From: Rhodanobacteraceae bacterium
GTDB taxonomy: Bacteria; Pseudomonadota; Gammaproteobacteria; Xanthomonadales; Xanthomonadaceae
Direction: 5' to 3'
Length of the DNA stretch: 58,719 nt
NCBI GenBank assembly: GCA_024233975.1
Contig: JACKOX010000020.1
Location: 1-58,719 of the forward strand
This document shows positions 43,236 through 52,562 of this stretch, in pieces; position 1 is the stretch's first letter, and each line of letters begins with the position of its first letter. A program made the position numbers and the translations under genes. The notes under the pieces were generated by a model. The model was not told the DNA's origin and did no database searches. It worked only from the letters and a program-made list of their open reading frames with translations.

Positions 43236-45389
43236 ATGCGTCCATCCATCCTGTTTTCCGCCTTCCTGCTGGCCGCGGTGGCCGGTGGACCCGCTCCTGC
43301 CAAGGCAGCCGATAGCGACATGAACCAGAAAACCGCCGACCAGACCGCGACCGAGTCCGATGATTCCTTCCTGTGGCTGGAAGAGGTGGAAGGCGAGCGC
43401 GCGCTCAACTGGGTGCGCCGGCAGAATGCGGCGAGCATCGAACTGCTGGGCAACACCGAGGGCTTCGATGCGCTGCGCGACGACATCCAGGCCATCCTCG
43501 ACTCGAACGACAAGATCGCCTACGTCGACAAGATTGGCGACCACTTCTACAACTTCTGGCAGGACGCCGATCACCCGCGCGGCATCTGGCGCCGCACCAC
43601 GCTGGCCGAGTACCGCAAGGACAAGCCGGCCTGGGAAACCGTCATCGACGTGGACGCGCTGAATGAAAGCGAGGGCAAGCGCTGGGTCTGGCACGGTGCC
43701 GACTGCCTCGCCCCCGACTACCAGCGTTGCCTGATCGCCCTGTCCGACGGCGGCAAGGATGCCGATGTCACCCGCGAATTCGACCTGGCCAACAAGCGCT
43801 GGGTAAAGGACGGTTTCTATCGACCGGAAGCGAAAGGCAGCCTCGGCTGGATCGATCGCGACACCGTGTTCGCCGCCACTGACTTCGGTGAAGGCTCGAT
43901 GACCAGCTCGGGCTACTCGCGCGAAGTGCGCGTGTGGAAGCGCGGCACGCCGATGAACGACGCATCGCTGGTGTTCGAAGTGAAGCCGGAAGACCTGGGC
44001 GCCTTCGCCACCCGCGACCACACCAAGGGCTACGAGCGCGACTTCCTCTACCGCATCCCGGCCATCTTCAGCAACGAGACCTTCCTGCTCGACAAGGACG
44101 GCGGCAAGCACAAGATCGACGTGCCGGAATCCGCGCAGCCCAGCGTCCATCGCGAGTGGCTGCTGGTCGAACTGCGCGACGCCTGGGACGTCGGTGGCAA
44201 GTCGTTCCCGGCCGGCAGCCTGATCGCCACGAAATTCGACGCCTTCATGGCCGGCGACCGCGACTTCACCCTCCTGTTCGCGCCCAGCGACACCACGGCC
44301 CTTGCCGGCCACACATGGACACGCCACCACCTCGTCATCAACGTGATGGACGACGTGAAGAACCGCCTCTACGTGCTGACGCCGCCAGACGGTGGAAAGG
44401 CCGGCGAATGGTCGAAGCAGGCCATGCCCGGCGCGCCGGAGATCGGCAAGGTCAGCGTCGGCGCCGTCGATGACGAATCCTCCGACGACGTGTTCATGAC
44501 CGTCACCGGCTTCCTGACGCCGACCACGCTGTTCCATGGCCCGCTGCTGGGTGAGAAGAGCGCGCTCAAGCACATGCCGGCCACCTTCGACGCCAGCGGC
44601 TTCGAGGTCAGCCAGCACTTCGCTACCAGCAAGGACGGCACCCGCGTGCCCTACTTCCAGGTGTCGAAGAAGGGCATGAAGCTGGACGGCAGGAACCCGA
44701 CCCTGCAATACGGCTACGGCGGCTTCGAGATCTCGATGACACCGAGCTATGCCGACACCGTCGGTCCCGGCTGGCTGGCGCAGGGTGGCGTCTACGTGCT
44801 GGCCAACATCCGCGGCGGCGGCGAGTATGGCCCACGCTGGCACCAGGCCGCGCTGCGCGAGAACCGCCTGCGTGCCTACGAGGACTTCGCAGCCGTCTCC
44901 GAAGACCTGATCAAGCGCGGCGTCACCAGCCCCGAGCACCTCGGCATCCAGGGCGGCAGCAACGGTGGCCTGCTGATGGGCAACATGACCGTGCTCTATC
45001 CGGATCTGTACGGCGCCGTGGTCTGCCAGATGCCGCTGCTCGACATGAAACGCTACAGCCACCTGCTGGCCGGCGCCTCGTGGATGGCCGAGTATGGCGA
45101 TCCGGACACCGACGACTGGCAGTTCATCAAGGCGTTCTCGCCCTACCAGAACGTGAAGGCCGACGTGGACTATCCGCCCGTGTTCTTCATGAGCTCCACG
45201 CGGGATGACCGCGTCCATCCCGGCCACGCGCGCAAGATGATGGCGAAGATGAGCGGCCAGGGCCACGACGTGATGTACTTCGAAGCGCTGGAAGGCGGCC
45301 ACAACAATGGTGCTGAAAACCGCAACCGCGCCATCCAGAAGGCGCTGGCCTACACCTACCTGAAGCAGCGCCTGTTCCCGAAGGACTGA
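43236..45389 (+). CDS. secreted prolyl oligopeptidase (S9A)
   Basis: 717 aa from ATG 43236, giving a signal peptide that ends AAVAGGPAPAKAA. A seven-bladed propeller spans about residues 90-430; the alpha/beta hydrolase domain has the nucleophile Ser in GIQGGSNGGLLMG, Asp in DDRVHPGHA and His in EGGHNN. The propeller gates access so that only short peptides are cut, usually after proline. The extra Gly in GGSNGG matches the prolyl oligopeptidase family. Acts in the periplasm or outside. Confidence 0.93.
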   Translation: MRPSILFSAFLLAAVAGGPAPAKAADSDMNQKTADQTATESDDSFLWLEEVEGERALNWVRRQNAASIELLGNTEGFDALRDDIQAILDSNDKIAYVDKIGDHFYNFWQDADHPRGIWRRTTLAEYRKDKPAWETVIDVDALNESEGKRWVWHGADCLAPDYQRCLIALSDGGKDADVTREFDLANKRWVKDGFYRPEAKGSLGWIDRDTVFAATDFGEGSMTSSGYSREVRVWKRGTPMNDASLVFEVKPEDLGAFATRDHTKGYERDFLYRIPAIFSNETFLLDKDGGKHKIDVPESAQPSVHREWLLVELRDAWDVGGKSFPAGSLIATKFDAFMAGDRDFTLLFAPSDTTALAGHTWTRHHLVINVMDDVKNRLYVLTPPDGGKAGEWSKQAMPGAPEIGKVSVGAVDDESSDDVFMTVTGFLTPTTLFHGPLLGEKSALKHMPATFDASGFEVSQHFATSKDGTRVPYFQVSKKGMKLDGRNPTLQYGYGGFEISMTPSYADTVGPGWLAQGGVYVLANIRGGGEYGPRWHQAALRENRLRAYEDFAAVSEDLIKRGVTSPEHLGIQGGSNGGLLMGNMTVLYPDLYGAVVCQMPLLDMKRYSHLLAGASWMAEYGDPDTDDWQFIKAFSPYQNVKADVDYPPVFFMSSTRDDRVHPGHARKMMAKMSGQGHDVMYFEALEGGHNNGAENRNRAIQKALAYTYLKQRLFPKD

Positions 45390-45477
45390 CGGAATCGCCG
45401 TCGCCGGCAGGCGCCTCGCGCTTGTCGGCGGCGCGGCGCCTCGCCACACTGGGCGTTCTGGATTTGAGGGACGATGG

Positions 45478-47649
45478 ATGTGGCGACGTTCGACAAGCCT
45501 GCTCGCCTGCGGCGCCCTGCTGCTGGCGGCCTGCAATGGTTTCCACGGTCGCGGGGTAACTACCGTGCGCCCCGGTGAATCGCCGTCACGACTGGTCCAG
45601 GGCCTGAAGCCACCAATCGCCGAACGCCACAAGCACACCGTGGCGTCGCCGAATGGTGATCGCAGCGATCCCTATTACTGGCTGCGCGACGACGAGCGCG
45701 AAGACGCCGCCGTGCTCGGCTACCTCAAGGCCGAAAACGACTACGCCGACCAGCTGCTGGCGCCGCTGGCGGCCGACAAACAGACGCTACTCGACGAGAT
45801 GAGCCATCGCGTGCCGCGCGATGACCAGAGCGTGCCCTATCGCTGGAAGGACTACTGGTACTACAGCCGCTACGTCGACGGCAGCGACTACCCCGTGCTG
45901 GCCCGCCGCGAAGGCAGCACGGACGCCGCCGAGCAGGTGATGCTCGACGAGCCGGCCATGGCCGGCGACAGCGAGTTCTTCAGCATCGGCGACTGGTCGG
46001 TCAGCCCGGACCAGCGCCGCATCGCCTGGGTCGAGGATCGCGTCGGCCGTCGCCAGTACACGCTGTTCGTGAAGGACCTCGACAGCGGCGAGGTGCTCGA
46101 AGACCGCATCGAAAACGTCAGCGACGCACTGGCCTGGAGCGGCGACAGCCAGTCGCTGCTGTACATCGAGAACGACGCCACCACGCTGCTCGGCCGCTGG
46201 GTGAAGCACCACCGCATCGGCACGCCGGCCAGCGAGGATGTGCTGGTCTACGAGGAGGCGGACGAGAGTTTCTACCTCGGCGTCTACACCACCACCTCGG
46301 AAAACTTCGTCTGCATCCACGCCGAGAGCACCACCACCAGCGAGGCGCGCTGCGCGCCGGTGGACGATCTCGATCACTTCACGCTGATCGCTCCACGGCA
46401 AACCGACGTCCTCTACTACGCCGACCAGCTCGGCTCGCGCTGGCTGATCCAGACCAACCGCGACGCGCCCAACTTCCGCATCGTCGAAACCGCCAATGAC
46501 GACCTCGGCGATCCCGCGCACTGGAAAGATGTCGTTCCGCACTCCAAGGACATCTTCATCAACGAGTTCGCCGCCTTCGACCACTTCATCGCGGTGGACG
46601 AGCGCAGCCACGCGCTGCGCCGGCTGCGGGTGATACCGGATCGCGGCCAGAGCTTCTACGTCACCGGCGATGATCCGGCCTACACCATGTCGCTGGGCGA
46701 CAACCCCGACCCGCATACCACCGTGCTGCGCTACGAGTACGAATCACTGACCATGCCGCACACGGTCTACGACGTGGACGTGTTCAGCGCCAAACGCACC
46801 GAACTGAAGCGACAGGCCGTGCCCGGCGGCTACGAGCCCTCCGACTACCTCAGCGAGCGCCGCTTCATCGAGGCGCGCGACGGCACGCGGGTGCCGGTCA
46901 CCATCATCTGCAAGCGTGGCTTCCGCCGCGATGGCAAGGCCGCGCTGTACCAGTACGCCTACGGTGCCTATGGCGTCACCGCCGACCCATGGTTCGACGC
47001 CAACCGGATTTCCCTGCTGGATCGCGGCGTGGTGTTCGCCGTCGCGCACGTGCGCGGCAGCCAGATCCTTGGTCGCCAGTGGTATGACGACGGCCGGCTC
47101 GACAACAAGGTCAACAGCTTCACCGACTTCATCGACGTCACCCGTGCGCTGATCGACATGAAGTACGCCGCGCCCGGTCGCGTTGCCGCCGAAGGCGCCA
47201 GCGCCGGCGGCCTGCTGATGGGTGCCATCGCCAACATGGCGCCAGCCGACTACCGCGTGATTGCCGCCGGCGTGCCCTTCGTCGACGTGGTCACCACCAT
47301 GCTGGATGAGTCCATCCCGCTGACTACCAACGAGTACGACGAATGGGGCAACCCCAACGAGGCCGACGCCTACGCCACCATGCTGTCGTATTCGCCTTAC
47401 GACAACGTGCAGCGCAGTGACTACCCGGCAATGTACGTGAGCACCGGGCTGTGGGATTCGCAGGTGCAGTACTGGGAGCCGGCCAAATGGGTTGCCCGCC
47501 TGCGCCACCGCAAGACCGACGACCAACCGCTGGTGCTCCGCACCGACATGGACGCCGGCCACGGCGGCAAGTCCGGCCGCTACCGCAAGCTGCAGCAGAT
47601 CGCCGAGAAGTATGCGTTCGTGCTGGATCAGCTGGGCGTGGGAATGTGA
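45478..47649 (+). CDS. oligopeptidase B-like S9A peptidase, predicted lipoprotein
   Basis: 723 aa. The N-terminus WRRSTSLLACGALLLAACNG carries a lipobox (LAAC, Cys near residue 19), so it should be lipidated and exported. The rest matches oligopeptidase B (PtrB): SDPYYWLRDDEREDAAVLGYLKAEN, YGAYGVTADPWFDANRISLLDRGVVFAVAHVRG, nucleophile Ser in AEGASAGGLLMGA, catalytic His in DAGHGGKSGR. It cleaves after Arg/Lys in short peptides. Classical PtrB is cytosolic, so export is the unusual point. 88 bp follow the previous peptidase; same strand. Confidence 0.92.
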   Translation: MWRRSTSLLACGALLLAACNGFHGRGVTTVRPGESPSRLVQGLKPPIAERHKHTVASPNGDRSDPYYWLRDDEREDAAVLGYLKAENDYADQLLAPLAADKQTLLDEMSHRVPRDDQSVPYRWKDYWYYSRYVDGSDYPVLARREGSTDAAEQVMLDEPAMAGDSEFFSIGDWSVSPDQRRIAWVEDRVGRRQYTLFVKDLDSGEVLEDRIENVSDALAWSGDSQSLLYIENDATTLLGRWVKHHRIGTPASEDVLVYEEADESFYLGVYTTTSENFVCIHAESTTTSEARCAPVDDLDHFTLIAPRQTDVLYYADQLGSRWLIQTNRDAPNFRIVETANDDLGDPAHWKDVVPHSKDIFINEFAAFDHFIAVDERSHALRRLRVIPDRGQSFYVTGDDPAYTMSLGDNPDPHTTVLRYEYESLTMPHTVYDVDVFSAKRTELKRQAVPGGYEPSDYLSERRFIEARDGTRVPVTIICKRGFRRDGKAALYQYAYGAYGVTADPWFDANRISLLDRGVVFAVAHVRGSQILGRQWYDDGRLDNKVNSFTDFIDVTRALIDMKYAAPGRVAAEGASAGGLLMGAIANMAPADYRVIAAGVPFVDVVTTMLDESIPLTTNEYDEWGNPNEADAYATMLSYSPYDNVQRSDYPAMYVSTGLWDSQVQYWEPAKWVARLRHRKTDDQPLVLRTDMDAGHGGKSGRYRKLQQIAEKYAFVLDQLGVGM

Positions 47650-47673
47650 TCGTCAGCATCGTCTCGACAACCT

Positions 47674-48915
47674 ATGACCATGCTGCGGATGGCGGCATGT
47701 CGATGGCGGGCCTGCGTGTCGAACAATGACGAACTGCGGGGCATCAGCCGCCTGATCGTCGAGGCGATCGAGGGCGTCACCGACATCGTCGAAACCCAGC
47801 ACCGCACCATCAGTGCTGTCGCGCCGCCGATCGGCAGGGGCCGTGGCGAACGCACCGGCGGCATCAGTGGCCTGGTCTACCGCAGCATCCGCGGCATCAA
47901 CCGCGGCGTCGGGGTGGCGCTGGATGTCGCGTTGCGCCGACTGCCGGCAGTACCTGCGCTAACCCGGACGTCCGGCAAGGCGGACTCGCTGATCGCCATC
48001 CTCAATGGCGTGCTCGGCGACCACCTCGCGGCGCAGGCCAACCCGCTGGCCATCAACATGCAGTTCCGCCGTGATGGCAAGGCGCTGCCCACGGACAAAA
48101 CGGCGTTGCGCGAACGACTGCCGGATGTCGGCGACCGCCTGCTGGTTCTGGTGCATGGCCTGTGCATGGACGACCGCGGCTGGACCCGAGATGGCCACGA
48201 TCACGGACAGGCACTCGCTCGCGACCGTGGCCACACGCCGGTCTACCTGCGCTACAACAGCGGCCGGCATATCGCCGACAACGGCCGCGAGTTTGCGGAG
48301 CAGCTTGACCGGCTTGTCGATGCCTGGCCGGTGCCGATCCGGGAGATCGTCCTGCTCGGCCACAGCATGGGCGGCCTGGTGTCGCGCAGCGCCTGCCATT
48401 GGGCCGAACAACACGGCCAGTCCTGGCGATCCCGACTGTCGGCGCTGATCTGTCTCGGCACGCCGCACCTCGGTGCGCCGCTGGAACGCGCCGGGCACTG
48501 GGTCAGCAGCGTGGCCGCTCTCAGCCCCTACGCCACACCGTTCACACGCCTCGCCGCAATCCGCAGCGTCGGGATCCGCGACCTGCGCGATGGCAGCATC
48601 CTTCCAGCAGCCATGACCAATGATGATGCCCAACCACACCGTCGCGCCCACAGGCTGGAACCGTTGCCCGAGGACGTTCGCTGTCTGCTGATTGCCGCCT
48701 CGCGCCAGAAATCATCGGGCAGCGGCGCCCGCCGTCCGATTGGCGACGGCCTGGTGTCGGTCAACAGCGCACTGGGCTGGCACCGCGACCCGTCGAAGCG
48801 ATTTGATCTTGTGCCGGAAGCCCGCCAGACCTGCCACGCTACCAACCACCTGGGACTGCTCAGCAGCAAGGACGTCTATCATCGGTTGCGACAATGGCTG
48901 GCGACCAAGCGCTGA
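47674..48915 (+). CDS. alpha/beta-hydrolase (lipase/PGAP1-like)
   Basis: 413 aa; the start is uncertain, with several Met codons in the first 20 residues and no signal peptide. A helical N-terminal about 130 residues is followed by the hydrolase core: LLVLVHGLCMDDRGW (oxyanion), nucleophile elbow GHSMGG, LICLGTPHLGAPLERAG, a likely acid in PIGDGLVSVNSALG, and His in TNHLGLL. Typical of triacylglycerol lipase or PGAP1-type esterases; substrate unknown. It starts 24 bp after the peptidase gene. Confidence 0.82.
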   Translation: MTMLRMAACRWRACVSNNDELRGISRLIVEAIEGVTDIVETQHRTISAVAPPIGRGRGERTGGISGLVYRSIRGINRGVGVALDVALRRLPAVPALTRTSGKADSLIAILNGVLGDHLAAQANPLAINMQFRRDGKALPTDKTALRERLPDVGDRLLVLVHGLCMDDRGWTRDGHDHGQALARDRGHTPVYLRYNSGRHIADNGREFAEQLDRLVDAWPVPIREIVLLGHSMGGLVSRSACHWAEQHGQSWRSRLSALICLGTPHLGAPLERAGHWVSSVAALSPYATPFTRLAAIRSVGIRDLRDGSILPAAMTNDDAQPHRRAHRLEPLPEDVRCLLIAASRQKSSGSGARRPIGDGLVSVNSALGWHRDPSKRFDLVPEARQTCHATNHLGLLSSKDVYHRLRQWLATKR

Positions 48916-48967
48916 TTCCAACCCCGGTCGTGCTGTAAAGACTTTTTCGATGGAGCGGGCCGATTAG

Positions 48968-49066
48968 CAGCCAGTGATCCTGCGCACCGACACGGAGGCT
49001 AGGCACAATGGAATGTCCGGACGCTACCGCAAGCTCCAGCAGATCGCCGAGAAGCAGGCGTTTGAA
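48968..49066 (+). pseudogene. decayed copy of the oligopeptidase 3' end
   Basis: The frame here reads QPVILRTDTEARHNG then SGRYRKLQQIAEKQAF, aligned with QPLVLRTDMDAGHGG and SGRYRKLQQIAEKYAF at the end of the intact gene (47528-47620). DNA identity is high through the GCTACCGCAAGCT... stretch. Nothing before 48968 continues the match. It is a leftover of a second copy, with the hydrolase gene lying between the intact gene and the remnant. Confidence 0.85.
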
Positions 49067-49125
49067 CCAAATTTGTTCGGCGTCTCAGATTGGACGAAGA
49101 AGTACCTCAAACATTCGATGGCAAG

Positions 49126-49815
49126 ATGAAAGTGAGCACAAGGACTTGGGATCACGTTTCGCTGAGGGAGTACATCCGACAGCGACCAGATGACTTGGAA
49201 CCAGCGATGAGCTTGTTGAGAGCTGTTGGCCGCGCCACGGAAATCTTCAGCTATCACTTCTACACCGCTCGCGACGCACTGAGCGGCATCCTCAACGTCG
49301 AAGACGCTCACGACATCGAGAACCTGAAGCTTGTATTCGGAGGGTCTTCAAATCAGGACGCTTTCGATGCGGCAAATCTGACATGCGAAGCCAATCTTCT
49401 TGCTTGTATTCACGTAACCAGAAACATGTTCGAGCACTTCGCTCAACTGACTAACGAGCTAGTCATCTCACCAAAGCTTTCTGTTGACCAATGCAGTTTG
49501 TCAAAGGTGCGCGACCGACTTCCGTGCAGTCACCTGAAGAATCGAGTGGCTGAACTTAGCGAGTCGAAGAGCTTCAAGTACGTTGACGCGCTCAACAACA
49601 CGACAAAGCACAGATTGTTGGTGAATCACGGCGTCACAATCGTGAACCACGAAAATCAAGTTGGAAGCACCGTCGGCGCGTTCGAGTATCGCGGGATGTC
49701 ATTTCCACAACGATGGGTGAGAGATGTTCTCTCGGATGCGCTTGAAGTTAAGAACTCAATCATCGATTGCGGCAACGCACTGAACGATGAGTGCATATCG
49801 AATGCCAAGCACTGA
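49126..49815 (+). CDS. orphan protein, possibly HEPN-like fold
   Basis: 229 aa from ATG 49126 (a TTG at 49090 is possible). Codon use and base composition are clearly AT-richer than neighbours. It appears all-helical, with conserved-looking CEANLLACIHVTRNMFEHFAQLTNELV and FKYVDALNNTTKHRLLVNHG; the N-x-x-KHR pattern after a helix is seen in uncharacterised HEPN-related families, which often belong to defence loci. I cannot assign a function. It lies directly after the peptidase remnant and converges on the ABC gene, consistent with an insertion that brought it in. Confidence 0.65.
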   Translation: MKVSTRTWDHVSLREYIRQRPDDLEPAMSLLRAVGRATEIFSYHFYTARDALSGILNVEDAHDIENLKLVFGGSSNQDAFDAANLTCEANLLACIHVTRNMFEHFAQLTNELVISPKLSVDQCSLSKVRDRLPCSHLKNRVAELSESKSFKYVDALNNTTKHRLLVNHGVTIVNHENQVGSTVGAFEYRGMSFPQRWVRDVLSDALEVKNSIIDCGNALNDECISNAKH

Positions 49816-49821
49816 TCCGAA

Positions 49822-51645
49822 TTACCTGTAACCCTCCGCCTGCAGCGAGAACAGGTGGGCGTAGTGGCCGTCCTGCTGCATCAGGGATTGGTGGCTGCCG
49901 CGTTCGAGGATGCGGCCGCGGCGGATGACGATGATTTCGTCGGCCATGCGCACGGTGGAGAAGCGGTGCGAGATCAGGATGGCGATTCGGTTGCCGGACA
50001 GCTCGCGGAAGCGCGCGAAGATCGCCGCTTCGGCGCCGGCGTCCATCGCCGCGGTGGGTTCGTCCAGCACCAGGATGTCGGCGTCGCTGCGCATGAAGGC
50101 GCGTGACAGCGCGATCTTCTGCCACTGCCCGCCGGACAGTTCGCGACCGTTGTTGAACCAGCGGCCGAGCTGGGTCTGGTAGCCGTCGGACATGGCGTCG
50201 ATGAACTCATCGGCCATGCCCTTCTCGGCGGCTTCCTGCCAGCGCGCTTCGTCGTGGAAGGCGCTGACATCGCCGACGCCGATGTTCTCGCCCACCGGCA
50301 GCTGGTAGCGGGCGAAGTCCTGGAAGATCACGCCAATGCGTCGCCGCAGCGTGCTGGCGTCCCACTCCTGCAGGTCGTGGCCATCGAGCAGGATGCGTCC
50401 CGTGGTTGGCGCGTACAGCCGCGTCAGCAACTTGATCAGCGTGGTCTTGCCGCTGCCGTTCTCGCCGACCAGCGCCAGCGATTCGCCGGGGCGGATGTGC
50501 AGGTTGATGTCGTGCAGCGCATCGTCCTCGCCACCGGGATAGCGGAAGCTCACGTTCTCGAAACGGATGCCGTCGCCGGGCGATGGCCCAACGGTTGCGT
50601 GCCCCAGCGATTCCGGCACCGGCGTTTCCAGGTACTCGTACAGCGTAGACAGGTACAGGTTGTCCTCATACATGCCGCTGATCGCCGACAGGCTGGCGCT
50701 GACCGCCGACTGCCCCTGGCGAAACAGCATCATGAACATGGTCATCTGGCCCAGCGTGATGCGCGCGGCGATCGTCGCCACCGCCACCCAGACGTAGGCG
50801 CCGTACAGCGTCGCCGTGCTGACCAGCCCAAGGCCGAAGCCCCAGCTGTCGCGGCGGATGGTCAGTCGTCGATCCTCGCGGAACAGCTTGTGGAAGATGT
50901 CGCGGTAGCGCTGCAGCAGCAGCGGGCCAAGCTGGAACAGCTTGACCTCCTTGGCGTTGTCCTCGCGCGCCAACACGGTTTCCAGATACAGCTGCTGCCG
51001 CGTTTCCGGCGAGCGCCAGCGGAACAGACGGAAGGCCTCGCCGGAGAACTTCGCCTCACCAATGAAGGCCGGCAGGCCGGCAATGAATAGCAGCAGCACC
51101 GCCCACGGCGAAAATTGCCAGAGCAACGTGCCGTAGCTGACCAGCGACACGCCGTTCTGCGCCAGGCCAAAGGTGCGCGTCACCAATGACAACGGGCGCG
51201 ACGAAGCCTCGCGCCGTGCGCGGGTCAGCTTGTCGTAGAACTCCGAATCCTCGAACTGCGCCAGTTCAAGCGTCAGCGCCTTTTCCAGGATCATCACGTT
51301 GACTCGCTGGCCCAGCTGCGCTCGCAGCAACGACTGCGACAGCGACAGGCCACGCTGGGCGGCAGCGATCCCGATGACGATCAGTGCTTCCAGGCCGATC
51401 AGCTCGAACACCAATCGGCGGTCCGCTTCGGCGCCGCTCTGTGTAGCGGTCACGACAGCATCAATGATCTGCGCGCCGACCCAGGCCATGGCGGCCGGCA
51501 GCAGGCCGGCAATCAGCGTGAGGACGGCCAGTGCAACGGTCAGTCCGCGACTGGTGCTCCAGACCAGCTGCAGCGCGCGGCCGCTATAGCCGAACACGGC
51601 CAGCGGGCTGTTGCGCGAAGCCTTGTCGCCGGACGCCGCACTCAT
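49822..51645 (-). CDS. ABC exporter with fused membrane and ATPase domains
   Basis: 607 aa half-transporter. Six membrane helices (about 25-335) precede the ATPase: Walker A GENGSGKTTL, Q-loop FQDFARYQLPVGENIGVGD, signature ELSGGQWQKIALSRA, Walker B ILVLDEPTAAMD, switch His in LISHRF. It works as a homodimer to export lipid, peptide or drug. The Q-loop/ENIGVGD pattern is common in peptidase-less bacteriocin/lantibiotic-type and uncharacterised exporters. Substrate unknown. It is 29 bp downstream of the next minus-strand gene, which may be its partner. Confidence 0.9.
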   Translation of the reverse strand: MSAASGDKASRNSPLAVFGYSGRALQLVWSTSRGLTVALAVLTLIAGLLPAAMAWVGAQIIDAVVTATQSGAEADRRLVFELIGLEALIVIGIAAAQRGLSLSQSLLRAQLGQRVNVMILEKALTLELAQFEDSEFYDKLTRARREASSRPLSLVTRTFGLAQNGVSLVSYGTLLWQFSPWAVLLLFIAGLPAFIGEAKFSGEAFRLFRWRSPETRQQLYLETVLAREDNAKEVKLFQLGPLLLQRYRDIFHKLFREDRRLTIRRDSWGFGLGLVSTATLYGAYVWVAVATIAARITLGQMTMFMMLFRQGQSAVSASLSAISGMYEDNLYLSTLYEYLETPVPESLGHATVGPSPGDGIRFENVSFRYPGGEDDALHDINLHIRPGESLALVGENGSGKTTLIKLLTRLYAPTTGRILLDGHDLQEWDASTLRRRIGVIFQDFARYQLPVGENIGVGDVSAFHDEARWQEAAEKGMADEFIDAMSDGYQTQLGRWFNNGRELSGGQWQKIALSRAFMRSDADILVLDEPTAAMDAGAEAAIFARFRELSGNRIAILISHRFSTVRMADEIIVIRRGRILERGSHQSLMQQDGHYAHLFSLQAEGYR

Positions 51646-51673
51646 GCCGGCAAGCGCCTACGGAAAACCGGGG

Positions 51674-52357
51674 TCACCAGCCAGACTCGTCCAGCAACCG
51701 TTGCGTCGCTTCGTCCGGTCGTGCCAGCAGGCCACCGCGACCGTCGATACTGACCACGTAGTGCGCGCCGTCGATCATCGGCAGGTAGACGCCGCTGCCG
51801 ATATCGGCGTCGACCCAGGGCAGCCATTTCGGGTTCTGCCGCCGCAGCGACCACAGGTCTGGCACGGCACCCTGCGACAGCGAATACACGCTGCGCGGCG
51901 CTTCCATTTCCTGCGTGGCATCGGTGTAACGACCGGACAGGCGATCCATGCGATACAGCGGCGGCACACCCATCACGCTGGGCAGTTCCTTCCAGCGGAT
52001 CACCCGCGCCTCGATGCGCCATTCGTCGCCGTTGACCAGATAGCGACGCTGGTCGTCACGGCCGAGATCAAGGTGAACGACGAACTGCTGCTCGCCGAGC
52101 TTCTCGATACGGATATCGGCCACCGTGCTTTCCGCAAACAGCCGCGAATAGCCGCTGATGCTCAGGCCCAGGGCAATCAGTGCCAGCCCCAGCGCCATCA
52201 TCAACAGGCCAACGATGACGCGCCGGGTAGCCGCCATGTGTCGCCGCTGGCGCAGGCAGCGGCGGGTGCCGACCAGCGGCCACAGCGACAGCAGGGCTGC
52301 GACCACGCCAATGGTCAGTAGTGCGAGCGTCGGCAGGCGGAGCCAGTCCTGGATCAT
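51674..52357 (-). CDS. membrane protein of unknown function
   Basis: 227 aa from ATG 52357; longer open frames run into the lptM region and are not credible. Two hydrophobic segments (about 10-30 and 48-72) lead into a mostly beta, soluble domain (FVVHLDLGRDDQRRYLVNGDEWRIEARVIRWKEL ...). It resembles multidrug-transporter-associated membrane proteins with a periplasmic domain but I recognise no family. Same strand and 28 bp from the ABC exporter, so probably co-transcribed. Confidence 0.7.
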   Translation of the reverse strand: MIQDWLRLPTLALLTIGVVAALLSLWPLVGTRRCLRQRRHMAATRRVIVGLLMMALGLALIALGLSISGYSRLFAESTVADIRIEKLGEQQFVVHLDLGRDDQRRYLVNGDEWRIEARVIRWKELPSVMGVPPLYRMDRLSGRYTDATQEMEAPRSVYSLSQGAVPDLWSLRRQNPKWLPWVDADIGSGVYLPMIDGAHYVVSIDGRGGLLARPDEATQRLLDESGW

Positions 52358-52392
52358 GCCGCCATCATACCGACCTGACGATAAGCGACCGC

Positions 52393-52398
52393 TATACT
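52393..52398 (+). promoter_or_regulatory. TATACT -10-like box before lptM
   Basis: TATACT lies 38 bp upstream of the lptM start; the -35 region is poor. Likely start of the lptM-dapF-DUF484-xerC operon. Confidence 0.35.
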
Positions 52399-52436
52399 TG
52401 CCGCCAGAAGCAAGGCAACCGTTCAGAGGAACCCGC

Positions 52437-52562
52437 ATGACCCGCCGCCTCACCCTCGCACTCCTGTTCGCGCTTGGCTGCGCCATGGGCCTGTCCGCCT
52501 GCGGCAACAAGGGCGACCTGGTGCATCCGGATTCGCCGAAGGCCAGCAGCGCCCGGCAATGA
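52437..52562 (+). CDS. lptM: LptM (YifL)-like small lipoprotein
   Basis: 41 aa from ATG 52437 with AGAGGA 6 nt upstream. Signal with lipobox LSAC (residues 19-22), then CGNKGDLVHP, the CGxKGxL pattern of LptM/YifL. LptM assists LptD folding and disulfide exchange in the LPS export machine at the outer membrane. It lies directly before dapF with a 4-nt overlap, the same order as yifL-dapF in E. coli, which supports the call. Confidence 0.88.
   Translation: MTRRLTLALLFALGCAMGLSACGNKGDLVHPDSPKASSARQ

Noticed and set aside
43200..45638. Long minus-strand open frame (about 812 codons) opposite the prolyl oligopeptidase
   Set aside because: Antisense shadow of a gene with intact catalytic motifs; composition typical of third-position GC bias.
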